DNA from: an uncultured cyanobacterium | Lineage (GTDB): Bacteria > Cyanobacteriota > Cyanobacteriia > PCC-6307 > Cyanobiaceae | Length of the DNA stretch: 34,698 nt | Reading direction: 5' to 3' | Assembly: GCA_903882285.1 (NCBI GenBank) | Contig: CAIRWM010000147.1 | Location: 1-34,698 of the forward strand | Shown: positions 14,999 through 23,774 of the stretch, one piece after another | Layout: each line of letters begins with the position of its first letter | Position numbering within the stretch: the first letter of the stretch is position 1 | Made by a program: the position numbers and the translations under genes | The notes under the pieces: model-generated | Seen by the model: only the letters and a program-made list of their open reading frames with translations | What the model was told of the DNA's origin: nothing | The model's database searches: none

Positions 14999-16198
14999 AT
15001 GGCGGAATTGCCTTTCGGCCTGCCCACGACCTCGCCCTTTCCTCCTTTTCCCCCCGGGCCACCGCCGCCGGCGTCGGATCTGTTCCGGCGCACCGGCCTG
15101 CAGGGCAGTGAACCCGCCACGGGGCAGGACGGTTCCATCCCCTCCAGCCTCGAGGGCATCGTGCGCATCGCCCATGAAAAGACCTACTCCGACATCCACC
15201 TCGGGGTCGGCGAGGAGCCCCGCTACCGCGATTGCGGTGACATGGTGCGGACCGGCTGGCCCGTCACCGATGGCGTCACCTTCCGGGACTGGCTGCGGGA
15301 GATGCTGGGACCCGCGGAGATCGACATCTTTTTGCGCGACAAGGAATATGACGGGGCCTTCGCGTTCAGCTTCGTGCGGGTGCGCATCAACCTGATGGAG
15401 ACCCTGCGTGGCCCCGCCATGGTGCTGCGCCTGATCCCGCAGGAAATCGCCTCGATCGAAGAGCTGCGGCTGCCCCGGGTGCTCGAAGATCTGGCCCACC
15501 GCCCCAAGGGCTTGATCCTGGTCACCGGGCCCACCGGCTCCGGCAAGAGCACCACCCTCGCGGCGGTGATCGACTACATCAACCGCACAATGAAACGCCA
15601 CATCCTCACCATCGAGGACCCGATTGAATTCGTGCACGAAAGCCGCGAATCCCTGATCCGCCAGCGGGAGGTGCGTCAGCACACCAAGGTGTTCAAGAAC
15701 GCCCTGCGCGCTGCCATGCGCGAAGACCCCGATGTGATTCTGATCGGCGAAATCCGAGACCAGGAAACCCTCACGACCGCGATCGAGGCCTCCCAGACCG
15801 GGCACCTGGTTTTCGGCACCCTGCACACCAACTCGGCCGTGCGCACCGTGGAGCGGGTGCTGGGCATGTACAAACCAGAAGAGCAGTCGCAGATCCGCAC
15901 CGCCGTGGCGGAATCCCTGCTGGCCGTCATCTCCCAGGGCCTGGTCAAGACCAGGGATGGCAAACGCTGCGCCTTCACCGACCTCTTCATCAACACCGAT
16001 GCCTGCCGGGATTACATCCAACAGGGCAACCTCGATGAGATCGAGGAAATCATGGCCCGTAGCGGCTTTGACGGCATGATGACCAGCAATCAGTCCTTGG
16101 CCAAGCTGGTGGAGGATGGCCGGATCAACGGCGAGGACGCGATGGGCCACAGCCTCAAGCCGAGCGAACTGGCCCAGGTACTGCGCGGCCGGGTCTGA
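14999..16198 (+). CDS. pilT: Twitching motility ATPase PilT
   Basis: PilT is the hexameric ATPase that retracts type IV pili, needed in cyanobacteria for phototaxis and DNA uptake. ATG 14999 gives 399 residues. A Pro-rich N-terminal tail (TSPFPPFPPGPPPPASD) precedes the PAS-like N-domain (IVRIAHEKTYSDIHLGVG). Walker A is VTGPTGSGKSTTLAAV. The Asp box is ILTIEDPIEFVHE, Walker B is REDPDVILIGEIRDQETL, and the His box is TGHLVFGTLHTNSAVRTVER. In-frame GTG codons at 14963 and 14990 are alternative starts. No other pilus gene is in the window. PilB is excluded by the short N-domain and the lack of a tetracysteine motif. Confidence 0.93.
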   Translation: MAELPFGLPTTSPFPPFPPGPPPPASDLFRRTGLQGSEPATGQDGSIPSSLEGIVRIAHEKTYSDIHLGVGEEPRYRDCGDMVRTGWPVTDGVTFRDWLREMLGPAEIDIFLRDKEYDGAFAFSFVRVRINLMETLRGPAMVLRLIPQEIASIEELRLPRVLEDLAHRPKGLILVTGPTGSGKSTTLAAVIDYINRTMKRHILTIEDPIEFVHESRESLIRQREVRQHTKVFKNALRAAMREDPDVILIGEIRDQETLTTAIEASQTGHLVFGTLHTNSAVRTVERVLGMYKPEEQSQIRTAVAESLLAVISQGLVKTRDGKRCAFTDLFINTDACRDYIQQGNLDEIEEIMARSGFDGMMTSNQSLAKLVEDGRINGEDAMGHSLKPSELAQVLRGRV

Positions 16199-16213
16199 GG
16201 GCCGGCGCTCGGC

Positions 16214-16444
16214 TCAGCCCGGATGGGCCATGCGGGCGATTAGCAGCACACTCAGTCCCACAGAGAGCCCCACCATCGCCAGGCGGCCATTCCAGATCTC
16301 GGCCTGGGGCGTGAAGCCACGGCGCCAGGCGTTGAGTTCCTGCTGGGAGACGGGTTCGGGGAGCGCGATTCCAGCGTCAGCACCGGAGTGTTCCTGGACG
16401 GCCCGCTCGAAAGACTTGGTCGGGTATGGGTTCGCCGGGGCCAT
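16214..16444 (-). CDS. hli: High-light-inducible protein (Hli/SCP family)
   Basis: Hli proteins are one-helix relatives of plant light-harvesting proteins that bind chlorophyll and carotenoid and protect photosystem assembly intermediates. The 76-residue product has a hydrophilic N-terminus and then the signature AEIWNGRLAMVGLSVGLSVL, with the ExxNGRxAMxG chlorophyll-binding motif at about 49-59 and one membrane helix. Length is typical. It is convergent to pilT across 15 bases. It lies 36 bases downstream of tsaD on the same strand, so it may be read from its own promoter or from tsaD. Confidence 0.92.
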   Translation of the reverse strand: MAPANPYPTKSFERAVQEHSGADAGIALPEPVSQQELNAWRRGFTPQAEIWNGRLAMVGLSVGLSVLLIARMAHPG

Positions 16445-16480
16445 GGGACGGGCAGGCGGATGAATAGCAGCTTACCGGCA

Positions 16481-17536
16481 TCAAAAGCACGCCTGTGTTT
16501 CGTAAAGCCGATCCGCCTGCTCCAGCGGCAAGCGCGGCGCCACGCCAAGGCCGATGGCACTGACACGGCCGGCGGCAAAACGGCGCTCGCCGGCCAGGGC
16601 GATCATGGCGGCATTGTCGGTGCACCAGGCCAGCGGGGCTACGCGCCAGCTCAGGTTCCGGGCCGTTGCCTGCTGCTCCAGCAGGGCGCGGAGCCGGCGG
16701 TTGGCCGCCACCCCACCAACCAGTACCAGGGTGTCGAGTCCCTCGTCAGCGGCACAGCGGCAGCTGCGCTCCACCAGCACCTCCGCCACCACCTGCTCAA
16801 AGCTGGCCGCCAGATCCGCCAGGGGCAGCGGCTCTCCGGCCTCCTGCAGGGCCTGCACCCGACGCAGCACGGCGGTCTTGAGGCCACTGAAGCTGAAGTC
16901 ATGGGGGTGATAGCCCCCCCCGGGCCGGGACACCCGCCCCTTCGGCAGGGGGAAGCGGCGCGGATCCCCGGCCGCGGCCGCCGCCTGGATCGCCGGCCCG
17001 CCGGGGTAGGCCAGGCCCAACAGCCGGGCCACCTTGTCGAAACACTCGCCGGCGGCGTCGTCGTGGCTGCGACCGAGGCGCCGGTAGAGCCCGGGGCCAT
17101 CGACCCGCACCAGCTCGGTATGCCCCCCACTCACCAGCAGCACCAGATAGGGGCCCGGCGGCAGGGGCTCCCCCAGCTCCACCGAGCACAGATGCCCCTC
17201 CAGGTGATGCACCCCCAGGAAGGGCTTGCCGTGGAGCCGGGCCAGGGTGCGGCCGGTGACGGAACCCACCAGCAGGGCCCCCACCAGACCGGGCGCCACC
17301 GTGGCCGCCACGGCATCGCAATCGGCGACGCTCAGCCCACTGTCGGCAAGCACCCGGGCCAGCAGCTGCGGCAGGGCCTCGACATGGCGGCGGGAGGCAA
17401 TCTCGGGCACCACGCCGCCCCAGCGGGCGTGCTCCTCCACCTGGGAGGCGATGGCGCTGGCGAGCACGCGCCCGTCGCGCACGATGGCCGCAGCGGACTC
17501 GTCACAACTTGTTTCGAGGCCAAGGACGGTGGGCAT
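16481..17536 (-). CDS. tsaD: tRNA N6-threonylcarbamoyladenosine transferase subunit TsaD
   Basis: TsaD (formerly Gcp) transfers the threonylcarbamoyl group to A37 of ANN-decoding tRNAs, with TsaB and TsaE. ATG 17536 gives 351 residues beginning [19 protein letters not shown]. The metal-binding His pair is in [13 protein letters not shown]. The ASKHA-fold motifs [43 protein letters not shown] and [12 protein letters not shown] are all present, along with the late [11 protein letters not shown]. The frame is open further upstream to 18133, but that region overlaps psaF antisense and is not TsaD-like. It is divergent from psaF with 75 bases between starts. Confidence 0.96.
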   Translation of the reverse strand: MPTVLGLETSCDESAAAIVRDGRVLASAIASQVEEHARWGGVVPEIASRRHVEALPQLLARVLADSGLSVADCDAVAATVAPGLVGALLVGSVTGRTLARLHGKPFLGVHHLEGHLCSVELGEPLPPGPYLVLLVSGGHTELVRVDGPGLYRRLGRSHDDAAGECFDKVARLLGLAYPGGPAIQAAAAAGDPRRFPLPKGRVSRPGGGYHPHDFSFSGLKTAVLRRVQALQEAGEPLPLADLAASFEQVVAEVLVERSCRCAADEGLDTLVLVGGVAANRRLRALLEQQATARNLSWRVAPLAWCTDNAAMIALAGERRFAAGRVSAIGLGVAPRLPLEQADRLYETQACF

Positions 17537-17611
17537 GGGCCAGGATCGCTCCCCTACTGTCCGCTGGTGACATCCTGCCCCCCGGCAGAACCTAATTTCC
17601 GGCCCCTCTCC

Positions 17612-18091
17612 ATGCGCCGTCTCTTCGCCGTTCTCCTGTCCGCTTTCCTGCTGTTCGGCTTCGCCCCCGTGGCCCACGCCGACATCGGCGGCCTGACCCC
17701 CTGCGCCGAAAACGCCCGCTTCCAGCAGCGAGCCGCCGGTGCCAGCACCGATCAGGCCAAGCGCCGCTTCGACATGTACAGCCAAGCCCTGTGCGGCACC
17801 GATGGTCTGCCCCACCTGATCGTGGACGGCCGTTGGAGCCACGCCGGCGACTTCATCATCCCCGGCATCGCCTTCCTTTACATCGCCGGCTGCATCGGCT
17901 GGGCCGGTCGGGGCTACCTGCAGGCCGTCGCCGGCCGCAAGGACGCCACCATGCACGAGATCCAGATCGATATCCCGGTGGCCCTGAAGGCCACGATCGC
18001 CTCCGCCACCTGGCCGCTCGCCGCCTTCAAGGAGCTCACCTCCGGCAAGCTCACCGAAGTGGACAGCAAGGTCACCGTCTCGCCCCGCTGA
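17612..18091 (+). CDS. psaF: Photosystem I reaction centre subunit III (PsaF)
   Basis: PsaF is the lumen-side PSI subunit at the plastocyanin/cytochrome c6 docking face. The 159-residue precursor has a signal peptide ([20 protein letters not shown], cleaved after HA). The mature start is [20 protein letters not shown]. Later come [40 protein letters not shown] with the membrane helix, and the C-terminal [20 protein letters not shown]. The ATG at 17612 is the only start that gives the signal peptide. psaJ follows after 50 bases, forming the standard psaFJ operon. The promoter must lie within the short gap to tsaD; I could not pick a convincing one. Confidence 0.97.
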   Translation: MRRLFAVLLSAFLLFGFAPVAHADIGGLTPCAENARFQQRAAGASTDQAKRRFDMYSQALCGTDGLPHLIVDGRWSHAGDFIIPGIAFLYIAGCIGWAGRGYLQAVAGRKDATMHEIQIDIPVALKATIASATWPLAAFKELTSGKLTEVDSKVTVSPR

Positions 18092-18141
18092 GTCCGGCCC
18101 ACGCCTCTTCGCCCCGTCTTCCGCACCGACCACCCCTTCCC

Positions 18142-18258
18142 ATGAAGAAGTTCCTCACCACCGCCCCGGTGTTCGCCGCCATCTGGTTCACAATCACCGC
18201 CGGGATCATGATCGAATTCAATCGCTTCTACCCCGACCTCCTCTTCCACCCGCTCTGA
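18142..18258 (+). CDS. psaJ: Photosystem I reaction centre subunit IX (PsaJ)
   Basis: A 38-residue single-helix PSI subunit that sits beside PsaF and stabilises it. The sequence [20 protein letters not shown] then [18 protein letters not shown] is highly characteristic, including the short N-terminal KKFLTTAPV and the C-terminal NRFYPDLLF. Length and position after psaF are as expected. A strong intrinsic terminator follows 38 bases after the stop, so psaF and psaJ form a closed transcription unit. Confidence 0.97.
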   Translation: MKKFLTTAPVFAAIWFTITAGIMIEFNRFYPDLLFHPL

Positions 18259-18296
18259 GCCGCGATTCCCTAGAAGCAAAGGGTTTCAGAGCAGAG

Positions 18297-18320
18297 GCGG
18301 CCCCCGGCGGGCCGCTTTTT
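18297..18320 (+). terminator. Intrinsic terminator of psaFJ
   Basis: A perfect seven-base-pair stem, GCGGCCC (18297-18303) with GGGCCGC (18309-18315) around a five-base loop, runs directly into TTTTT (18316-18320). It is the clearest rho-independent terminator in the window. The T-tract follows only on the plus strand, so it serves psaFJ rather than the convergent gmk. Confidence 0.9.
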
Positions 18321-18380
18321 CATGACCTTCCGGCGGCCGCCTCGGGGGCCTCGTGGGGGCCTCAGTCGAGACCCATCAGC

Positions 18381-18947
18381 TCAGGCAAAGCCCATCAGCA
18401 GTTCCAGCCTGCCCAGGGCCTCGTCGAGGTCGCCGTTGACCAGCCGGGCATCGAACTCCGGCGCGGCCTGCAACTCCACCCTGGCCCGCTCCAGCCGCCG
18501 CACGATGGCCTCCTCGCTGTCCGTCCCGCGGCCGCGGATGCGTCGCTGCAGTTCCTCGAAGCTGGGGGGCTCGATGAAGACCTGATAGGCGGCCGGAAAG
18601 CTGCGCCGCACCTGTCGGGCCCCCTCCAGTTCGATCTCCAGCAGCACTGGCTGGCCCTGGGCCAGGTGTTGCTCCACTGGCGATCGCGGCGTGCCGTAGA
18701 AATTGCCGGCGAATTCGGCCCACTCCAACAGGCCCCCTGCCGCCACCTGGGCTTCGAAGACGTCCCGGCTGAGGAAGAAATAGGAGCGTCCCTCCTGCTC
18801 GCCGCTGCGGGGCGCCCGGGTCGTAGCCGAGACGGAGAGCCAGATCCGGGGATGGCGCTGCAGCAGCCGCGCCACCAGGGTCCCCTTGCCCACGCCGCTG
18901 GGACCGGTGATCACGGTGAGCCGGCCGGGAGTGGAGGAAGCGGACAT
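18381..18947 (-). CDS. gmk: Guanylate kinase
   Basis: Gmk phosphorylates GMP to GDP for nucleotide supply. From ATG 18947 the product is 188 residues: a short tail, then [20 protein letters not shown] with the P-loop GPSGVGKG. The GMP-binding region is [20 protein letters not shown], followed by [15 protein letters not shown] and [14 protein letters not shown]. The lid region [19 protein letters not shown] follows. An in-frame ATG at 19013 would add 22 unconserved residues and overlap the divergent gene, so the inner start is preferred. It is convergent to psaJ beyond that terminator. Confidence 0.95.
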   Translation of the reverse strand: MSASSTPGRLTVITGPSGVGKGTLVARLLQRHPRIWLSVSATTRAPRSGEQEGRSYFFLSRDVFEAQVAAGGLLEWAEFAGNFYGTPRSPVEQHLAQGQPVLLEIELEGARQVRRSFPAAYQVFIEPPSFEELQRRIRGRGTDSEEAIVRRLERARVELQAAPEFDARLVNGDLDEALGRLELLMGFA

Positions 18948-19050
18948 CGGAGCGGCGGGACGGTCGTCTGTACTGGGCAGCAGAGTAGGGGCGGGCCGCA
19001 GCGCCGACGCCATGGTTCCGAACCGCCAGCCTCCAGCGCCCCTTCAGGCC

Positions 19051-20790
19051 ATGGACCTCACGAGCCTGCGGGCCGTGCTGGCCGAGTTGCGCGCGCCGCT
19101 GCTGCCGAGCCGCTTCGAGAAGGCCCAGCAGAGCGATGCCCATAGCGTGCAGCTGGGACTGCGCCGCCTCGACGGTCTCCAGTGGCTGGAGCTCAGCTGG
19201 CTGGCGGAGGCGCCCAGGCTGGTGGCGATCGCCGCACCCCGCCGCCAGGGGGACGGCAGCACCCTGGCCCAGCAGCTGCAGCATGGCCTGCGCGGTCTGG
19301 CCCTCGTCAGCCTGGGGCAACGGGGCTGGGAGCGGGTGGTGGAGCTCGGCTTCGCCTCCCGGCCAGCGGAACCGGTGCAGCGCACCCTGCTGCTGGAGCT
19401 GATGGGCCGCCACAGCAACCTCTTCCTGCTCGATGGGGAGCGACGCGTGATCGCCCTGGCCCGCCAGGTGCGCAGCGGGCAGTCGCGGCTGCGACCGATC
19501 GGCACCGGCGACCTCTACCAGCCGCCGCCCGCCCTAACGGGGGAACCACCGCGGCGGCTGGAGAGCCAGGAGAGCTGGCGGCGGCGGCTGACGCTGCTGC
19601 CGGTCCCGCTGCGACGGGCGCTGATGGAGGTGTATCAGGGCATCGGCCCGGCCCTGGTGCAGCAACTCTGCGCCGACCTCGAGCCGAGCGGTGCCGCCCT
19701 GCCGGACCAGCTGGTCACGGAGCTGAGCGAGGCGCAGTGGCACGGCCTCTGGAGCCACTGGCAGGCTTGGCTCAGCGCCCTGGAGGAGGAGCGCTTCGCG
19801 CTGCAATGGGGCGGAGGCAGCGCCTATCGCTGCTGGACGCCCGAACGCCGGGATGGGCGCGACGCTCCGGCCGGCAGGCTGCTGATCAACCGCGGGCTGG
19901 CCTCGTACTACGGCGCTCGGCTAGCCGAGCGCAGCCGGGATCAACGCCGTCGGGCCCTGCTGCAGCGGCTGCTGAGCGCAGCGGAGCGGGAGAGGCGCCA
20001 GGCCAGCCAGCAACAGGAGCTGCTCGAGGCGGTGCCCAGCAGTGACGGACTGCAGCAGCGGGCTGACGCCCTGCTCTGCCTGCGGGCCCCCAGCCGCGAC
20101 CAGATCGACGAGGCCCAGGCGCTCTACCGCAAGGCCCGCAAGCTGCGCCGCTCCGTGGCGGCGATCACGCCGCGGCTGGAGCTGCACCGGCAGCGTCTCG
20201 ACAGCCTCGAGACCAGCCTCACCTTTCTGGAGCAGGCGGAGGAGTCGCTCAGCCTGGAGGCCCTCGAGGAGGAACTCGAAGAGCTGATCGGCGGCGCGAC
20301 CCAGGAGCGGCCAGGCCATCGCCGGCCCCGGCGACGCGCCAGCGGCAGCCCCAGTGGCGGCCCCAGTGGCGCCGGTGGCGCCGGTGGCGGGACCCCGCCC
20401 CAGCCGCTGGAACTGCTCAGCGCCAGTGGCCTGCTGCTGCAGGTGGGCCGCAACCACCGCCAGAACGAGTGGATCAGTCTGCGCCAGGCCCGCCGCGGCG
20501 ATCTCTGGTTCCATGCCCAGGAGATCCCCGGCAGCCATGTGGTGCTGAAGGGCTCGGTCCGGCCCCCGGCCGAGGCAGACCTGGCGGCGGCGGCGGATCT
20601 GGCGGCCCACTTCAGCCGCGGCCGCGGCAACCGGCGCGTGCCCGTGGTGATGGTCGCCACCGAGGCACTGCAGCGGATTCCCGGGGCGTTACCGGGCACC
20701 GTGCGGCACCGCGGCGGCACCGTGCTCTGGGGCGAACCCGAGCGAGCCCGGGCGCTGCTGGCACAGACGCCACCCCCCCAGGCCCCCTAA
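19051..20790 (+). CDS. NFACT family protein (RqcH/FbpA-like)
   Basis: Bacterial NFACT proteins (RqcH) bind stalled 50S ribosomes and add alanine tails to nascent chains; older annotation calls them fibronectin-binding proteins. ATG 19051 gives 579 residues. The NFACT-N domain includes LGLRRLDGLQWLELSWLAEA and LELMGRHSNLFLLD. A helix-hairpin-helix region contains PLRRALMEVYQGIGPALVQQ, then come long coiled coils (RDQRRRALLQRLLSAAERER onward). A Gly/Ser-rich linker near 20340-20400 leads to the C-terminal NFACT-R domain: RNHRQNEWISLRQARRGDLW, FHAQEIPGSHVVLKG. ATG 19012 is an alternative start. Tailing activity is family knowledge and not shown here. Confidence 0.88.
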   Translation: MDLTSLRAVLAELRAPLLPSRFEKAQQSDAHSVQLGLRRLDGLQWLELSWLAEAPRLVAIAAPRRQGDGSTLAQQLQHGLRGLALVSLGQRGWERVVELGFASRPAEPVQRTLLLELMGRHSNLFLLDGERRVIALARQVRSGQSRLRPIGTGDLYQPPPALTGEPPRRLESQESWRRRLTLLPVPLRRALMEVYQGIGPALVQQLCADLEPSGAALPDQLVTELSEAQWHGLWSHWQAWLSALEEERFALQWGGGSAYRCWTPERRDGRDAPAGRLLINRGLASYYGARLAERSRDQRRRALLQRLLSAAERERRQASQQQELLEAVPSSDGLQQRADALLCLRAPSRDQIDEAQALYRKARKLRRSVAAITPRLELHRQRLDSLETSLTFLEQAEESLSLEALEEELEELIGGATQERPGHRRPRRRASGSPSGGPSGAGGAGGGTPPQPLELLSASGLLLQVGRNHRQNEWISLRQARRGDLWFHAQEIPGSHVVLKGSVRPPAEADLAAAADLAAHFSRGRGNRRVPVVMVATEALQRIPGALPGTVRHRGGTVLWGEPERARALLAQTPPPQAP

Positions 20791-20811
20791 CCTCCTGAGG
20801 CAGGGCAGGCC

Positions 20812-21723
20812 ATGAGCGAGAGCGACCCCATTCCCAGTCCCTTGGCCCCAGCGGCAGGCTCCACCCCGCCGGCGGCATCACTCGTGGCTGAGGACTCGAC
20901 CCAGGCTGGGGCATCCGGCAACGGCGCAACGCTTTCCGACGGCGCGACGGTCGGCAACGCCGAGACGGTCCGCTGGAATCCCCAGCCGCTCAAGGACGAG
21001 TTCCCGGGTGAAGTGGAGATGACCCTGGTCGACCACCTGGAGGAACTGCGCCGCCGGGTCCTGCGCAGTCTGCTGGCGGTGCTGGTCGGTGCCGGCGTCT
21101 GCCTGGCCTTCGTGCGACCGCTGGTGCGACTGCTGGAGATGCCCGCCATAGGCATCCGCTTCCTGCAGCTGGCCCCGGGGGAATTCCTGTTCGTCTCCCT
21201 GAAGGTGGCGGGCTATGCCGGGCTCGTACTGGCCCTGCCCTATGTGCTGTTCGAAGGGATGGCCTTCGTGCTGCCAGGGCTCAACCGCCGCGAGCGCCGG
21301 CTGGTCGCCCCGGCCGTGGCCGGCTCCACCGTGCTGTTCGCCGCCGGACTGGCCTTCGCCTGGTGGGCGCTGGTGCCGGCCGCCCTGAGCTTTCTGGTCA
21401 GCTACGGGGCCGATGTGGTGGAGCCGATCTGGTCGATCGAGCGCTATCTCGATTTCGTGCTGCTGCTGATGGTGGCCACCGCCCTGGCCTTCCAGCTGCC
21501 GGTGCTGCAGCTGCTGCTCGGGGCCCTGGGTCTGCTCGATGCTCCCACGATGCTGAGGGCCTGGCGCTGGGTGGTGCTGGTGAGCGCCCTGGCCGGGGCC
21601 GTGCTCACCCCCTCCACCGACCCGATCACGATGCTGCTGCTCAGCGGCGCGATCACAGCGCTCTACCTGATCGGGGTGGGGCTGGTGGCCCTGACCGGGG
21701 GCCTGCGGCCCCGAGCGGCCTAG
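20812..21723 (+). CDS. tatC: Sec-independent protein translocase subunit TatC
   Basis: TatC recognises twin-arginine signal peptides and forms the receptor core of the Tat translocon. The 303-residue protein has an unusually long hydrophilic N-terminus of about 65 residues, rich in Ala, Gly, Ser and Thr. The TatC core then begins with MTLVDHLEELRRRVLRSLLA. Six membrane helices follow, with PGEFLFVSLKVAGYAGLVLA, LPYVLFEGMAFVLPGLNRRE (the conserved FxxPGL..xE region) and LTPSTDPITMLLL near the end. It starts 21 bases after the NFACT gene. It shares a CTAG stop with DUF3067 and lies close to petC, a Tat-type client. Confidence 0.94.
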   Translation: MSESDPIPSPLAPAAGSTPPAASLVAEDSTQAGASGNGATLSDGATVGNAETVRWNPQPLKDEFPGEVEMTLVDHLEELRRRVLRSLLAVLVGAGVCLAFVRPLVRLLEMPAIGIRFLQLAPGEFLFVSLKVAGYAGLVLALPYVLFEGMAFVLPGLNRRERRLVAPAVAGSTVLFAAGLAFAWWALVPAALSFLVSYGADVVEPIWSIERYLDFVLLLMVATALAFQLPVLQLLLGALGLLDAPTMLRAWRWVVLVSALAGAVLTPSTDPITMLLLSGAITALYLIGVGLVALTGGLRPRAA

Positions 21724-22055
21724 AGCAGAAACTCGCTGGCTCGGCCGGGCGGGAGTTCCAGGGGAAGGGAGAGGGCCTTGCCGAGCCGAGGCCGGTCGCG
21801 GGTGGTGCGCAGCCAGTCGCGCACCTGCTCAGCCACCCCCAACCCGTTGAGCGTGGCCACAAGCTCGTCCAAGGCCTCGCCATAGGCCTCCGGGGTCAGT
21901 GGAAACGACTGCTGCTCCAGATAGGCCCACATCACCTGGAAGTAAAGCCGGCCGCGGCGCTGCACCAGCTGGAGGCCATAGGAGGCCTGCCAGCGGGAGC
22001 GCAGCAGACCCAGCACCTCCTCGCTGCTCAGGGGGATGGGGGAAAGCGCAGACAC
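21720..22055 (-). CDS. DUF3067 family protein
   Basis: A 111-residue protein of a cyanobacterial/plastid family of unknown function. Recognisable elements are LSSEEVLGLLRSRWQASYGL, FQVMWAYLEQQSFPLTPEAY, ATLNGLGVAEQVRDWL and TRDRPRLGKALSLPLEL. No signal peptide or membrane helix is present. I chose the GTG at 22055 because the family pattern begins right after it. The frame is open to 22175, but the extra part is Cys/Arg-rich and runs into the petC promoter region. It is convergent to tatC with overlapping stops and divergent from petC. Confidence 0.85.
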   Translation of the reverse strand: MSALSPIPLSSEEVLGLLRSRWQASYGLQLVQRRGRLYFQVMWAYLEQQSFPLTPEAYGEALDELVATLNGLGVAEQVRDWLRTTRDRPRLGKALSLPLELPPGRASEFLL

Positions 22056-22179
22056 GATCGGGGCGGGCTCCTGGCGGGGGTCGAGGCTGAGGCGGTGCCG
22101 AGGGGGCGTTCCACAACAGCATGTTGCAGCCAGGGCGGCCGTCCGGGGCCTCCCGGCACGGCACGGGAACTGCAAGGTT

Positions 22180-22185
22180 CATAAT
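22180..22185 (+). promoter_or_regulatory. petC: Candidate -10 box for petCA
   Basis: CATAAT matches the sigma-70 -10 consensus at five of six positions and is the only such AT-rich hexamer in the 168-base gap between DUF3067 and petC. It would put the transcription start about 30 bases before the petC ATG. A -35 is not obvious. A CAACA-GCA-TGTTG dyad lies upstream at 22114-22126 and could be an operator. Confidence 0.38.
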
Positions 22186-22223
22186 GGGCGCCACGTTGAT
22201 CCGGAACCACCGGAACGCCGCGA

Positions 22224-22772
22224 ATGACCCAGATCCCAGCGAGCTCCTCGAGCGGTGATGTCCCCGGAATGGGTCGTCGGCAGTTCATGAACCTGCTGAC
22301 CTTCGGCTCCGTCACCGGCGTGGCGCTAGGGGCTCTGTACCCGGTGGTCAACTACTTCATCCCCCCCAGGGCCGCCGGCGGCGGCGGCGGCACCACCGCG
22401 AAGGACGAGCTGGGCAACACCGTCACCGCCAGCGGCTGGCTCGCCAGCCACAAGGAGGGCGACCGCAACCTGGTGCAGGGCCTCAAAGGCGATCCCACCT
22501 ATCTGATCGTCGAGGGCTCCGAAGCCATCGGCAACTACGGCATCAACGCCATTTGCACCCACCTGGGTTGCGTGGTTCCCTGGAACGCGGCGTCCAACAA
22601 GTTCATGTGCCCCTGCCACGGGTCCCAGTACGACGCCACGGGCAAGGTGGTGCGCGGTCCGGCTCCCCTCTCACTGGCCCTGGCTCACGTGTCGGTCGAG
22701 AACGACAACGTCTTCCTCAGCCAGTGGACCGAAACCGACTTCCGCACCGGCGACAAGCCCTGGTGGGCCTGA
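22224..22772 (+). CDS. petC: Cytochrome b6f Rieske iron-sulfur protein
   Basis: PetC carries the [2Fe-2S] cluster that takes electrons from plastoquinol and passes them to cytochrome f. The 182-residue protein has an N-terminal signal-anchor with a twin-arginine start ([15 protein letters not shown]), a glycine hinge (AAGGGGGTT), and the cluster ligands in CTHLGC (111-116) and CPCHGS (129-134), two Cys and two His. The C-terminus [19 protein letters not shown] is typical. The Tat-like signal agrees with known Tat export of cyanobacterial Rieske proteins. petA follows after 49 bases, forming petCA. Confidence 0.97.
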   Translation: MTQIPASSSSGDVPGMGRRQFMNLLTFGSVTGVALGALYPVVNYFIPPRAAGGGGGTTAKDELGNTVTASGWLASHKEGDRNLVQGLKGDPTYLIVEGSEAIGNYGINAICTHLGCVVPWNAASNKFMCPCHGSQYDATGKVVRGPAPLSLALAHVSVENDNVFLSQWTETDFRTGDKPWWA

Positions 22773-22821
22773 GTCCTGCCGTCTGATCCGCCAGTTCCCG
22801 CCTTCGCCGCCCGCCCTTACC

Positions 22822-23751
22822 ATGCGCCGTACCCTCTCCCTCGCCTTCGGCAGCCTGCTCTCGCTCTGCGTGCTGCTCTCAGGAGCCACCCCCAGCTGGG
22901 CCTATCCCTTCTGGGCCCAGCAGAACTACGACTACCCCCGCGAAGCCACCGGCAAGCTGGCCTGCGCCAACTGCCATCTGGCCAAGAAGCCCACCCACGT
23001 CGAGTTGCCCCAGGCGGTCTTCCCCGACGAGGTGTTCAAAGTCGAGGTGGAGATCCCCTACGACACGGGCGTGCAGCAGCTGGCCGGCGACGGTAGCCCC
23101 ACCGGCCTCAACGTGGGCGCCGTGGTGATGCTGCCTGACGGCTTCAAACTCGCCCCGGCCGATCGCCTCAGCGATGAGCTCAAGGAGGAGACCGCCGGCG
23201 TCTACGTCACCACCTGGAACGAGGACAACCCAAACATCCTGCTGGTGGGCCCCCTGCCCGGTGATCAGCACCAGAAGATCGTCTTCCCGATCCTTTCGCC
23301 CGATCCCGCCGCTGACAGCGCGATCCACTTCGGCAAATACCAGCTGCATGTGGGTGGCAACCGCGGCCGCGGCCAGGTGTATCCCACTGGTGAGAAGAGC
23401 AACAACAGCGTTTACACCGCCTCAGCTGCCGGCACGATCAGCTCCATCACCCCTGGCGACAACGGCGCCAGCCTTGTCGAGATCAAGACCGCTGACGGCA
23501 GCGTGACCGACACCGTCCCCGCAGGACCCACCATGCAGGTGGCCGTGGGCGATCAGGTGGCGGCCGGCGCTCCGCTCACCAACGATCCCAACGTCGGTGG
23601 TTTCGGTCAGCTCGACGCCGAGGTTGTCCTGCAGAACCCGGTCCGCATCTACGGTCTGCTCGCCTTCTTCGCCGCCGTTGCCCTGGCCCAGATCATGCTG
23701 GTGCTCAAGAAGCGGCAGGTTGAGAAGGTGCAGGCTGCTGAGGGCATCTGA
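22822..23751 (+). CDS. petA: Cytochrome f
   Basis: PetA is the c-type cytochrome of the b6f complex, reducing plastocyanin or cytochrome c6 in the lumen. The 309-residue precursor has a signal peptide ([20 protein letters not shown], cleaved after SWA) so that the mature chain starts [18 protein letters not shown], where the Tyr amine ligates heme. The heme site is CANCH at 48-52. The body contains [20 protein letters not shown] and [21 protein letters not shown]-terminal membrane helix ([20 protein letters not shown]) ends in KKRQVEKVQ. It lies in the petCA operon, with lgt 23 bases downstream. Confidence 0.98.
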   Translation: MRRTLSLAFGSLLSLCVLLSGATPSWAYPFWAQQNYDYPREATGKLACANCHLAKKPTHVELPQAVFPDEVFKVEVEIPYDTGVQQLAGDGSPTGLNVGAVVMLPDGFKLAPADRLSDELKEETAGVYVTTWNEDNPNILLVGPLPGDQHQKIVFPILSPDPAADSAIHFGKYQLHVGGNRGRGQVYPTGEKSNNSVYTASAAGTISSITPGDNGASLVEIKTADGSVTDTVPAGPTMQVAVGDQVAAGAPLTNDPNVGGFGQLDAEVVLQNPVRIYGLLAFFAAVALAQIMLVLKKRQVEKVQAAEGI

Positions 23752-23774
23752 GCCCCAACGGCACTCCGGCCTCC

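Noticed and set aside
17567..17598. psaF promoter from GTGACA and TAATTT
   Set aside because: The spacing is 20 bases and the transcription start would fall only a few bases before the ATG, so it is not convincing.
17537..18133. Upstream extension of TsaD over psaF
   Set aside because: This is the antisense shadow of psaF. TsaD proteins begin at the [10 protein letters not shown] strand, which follows ATG 17536.
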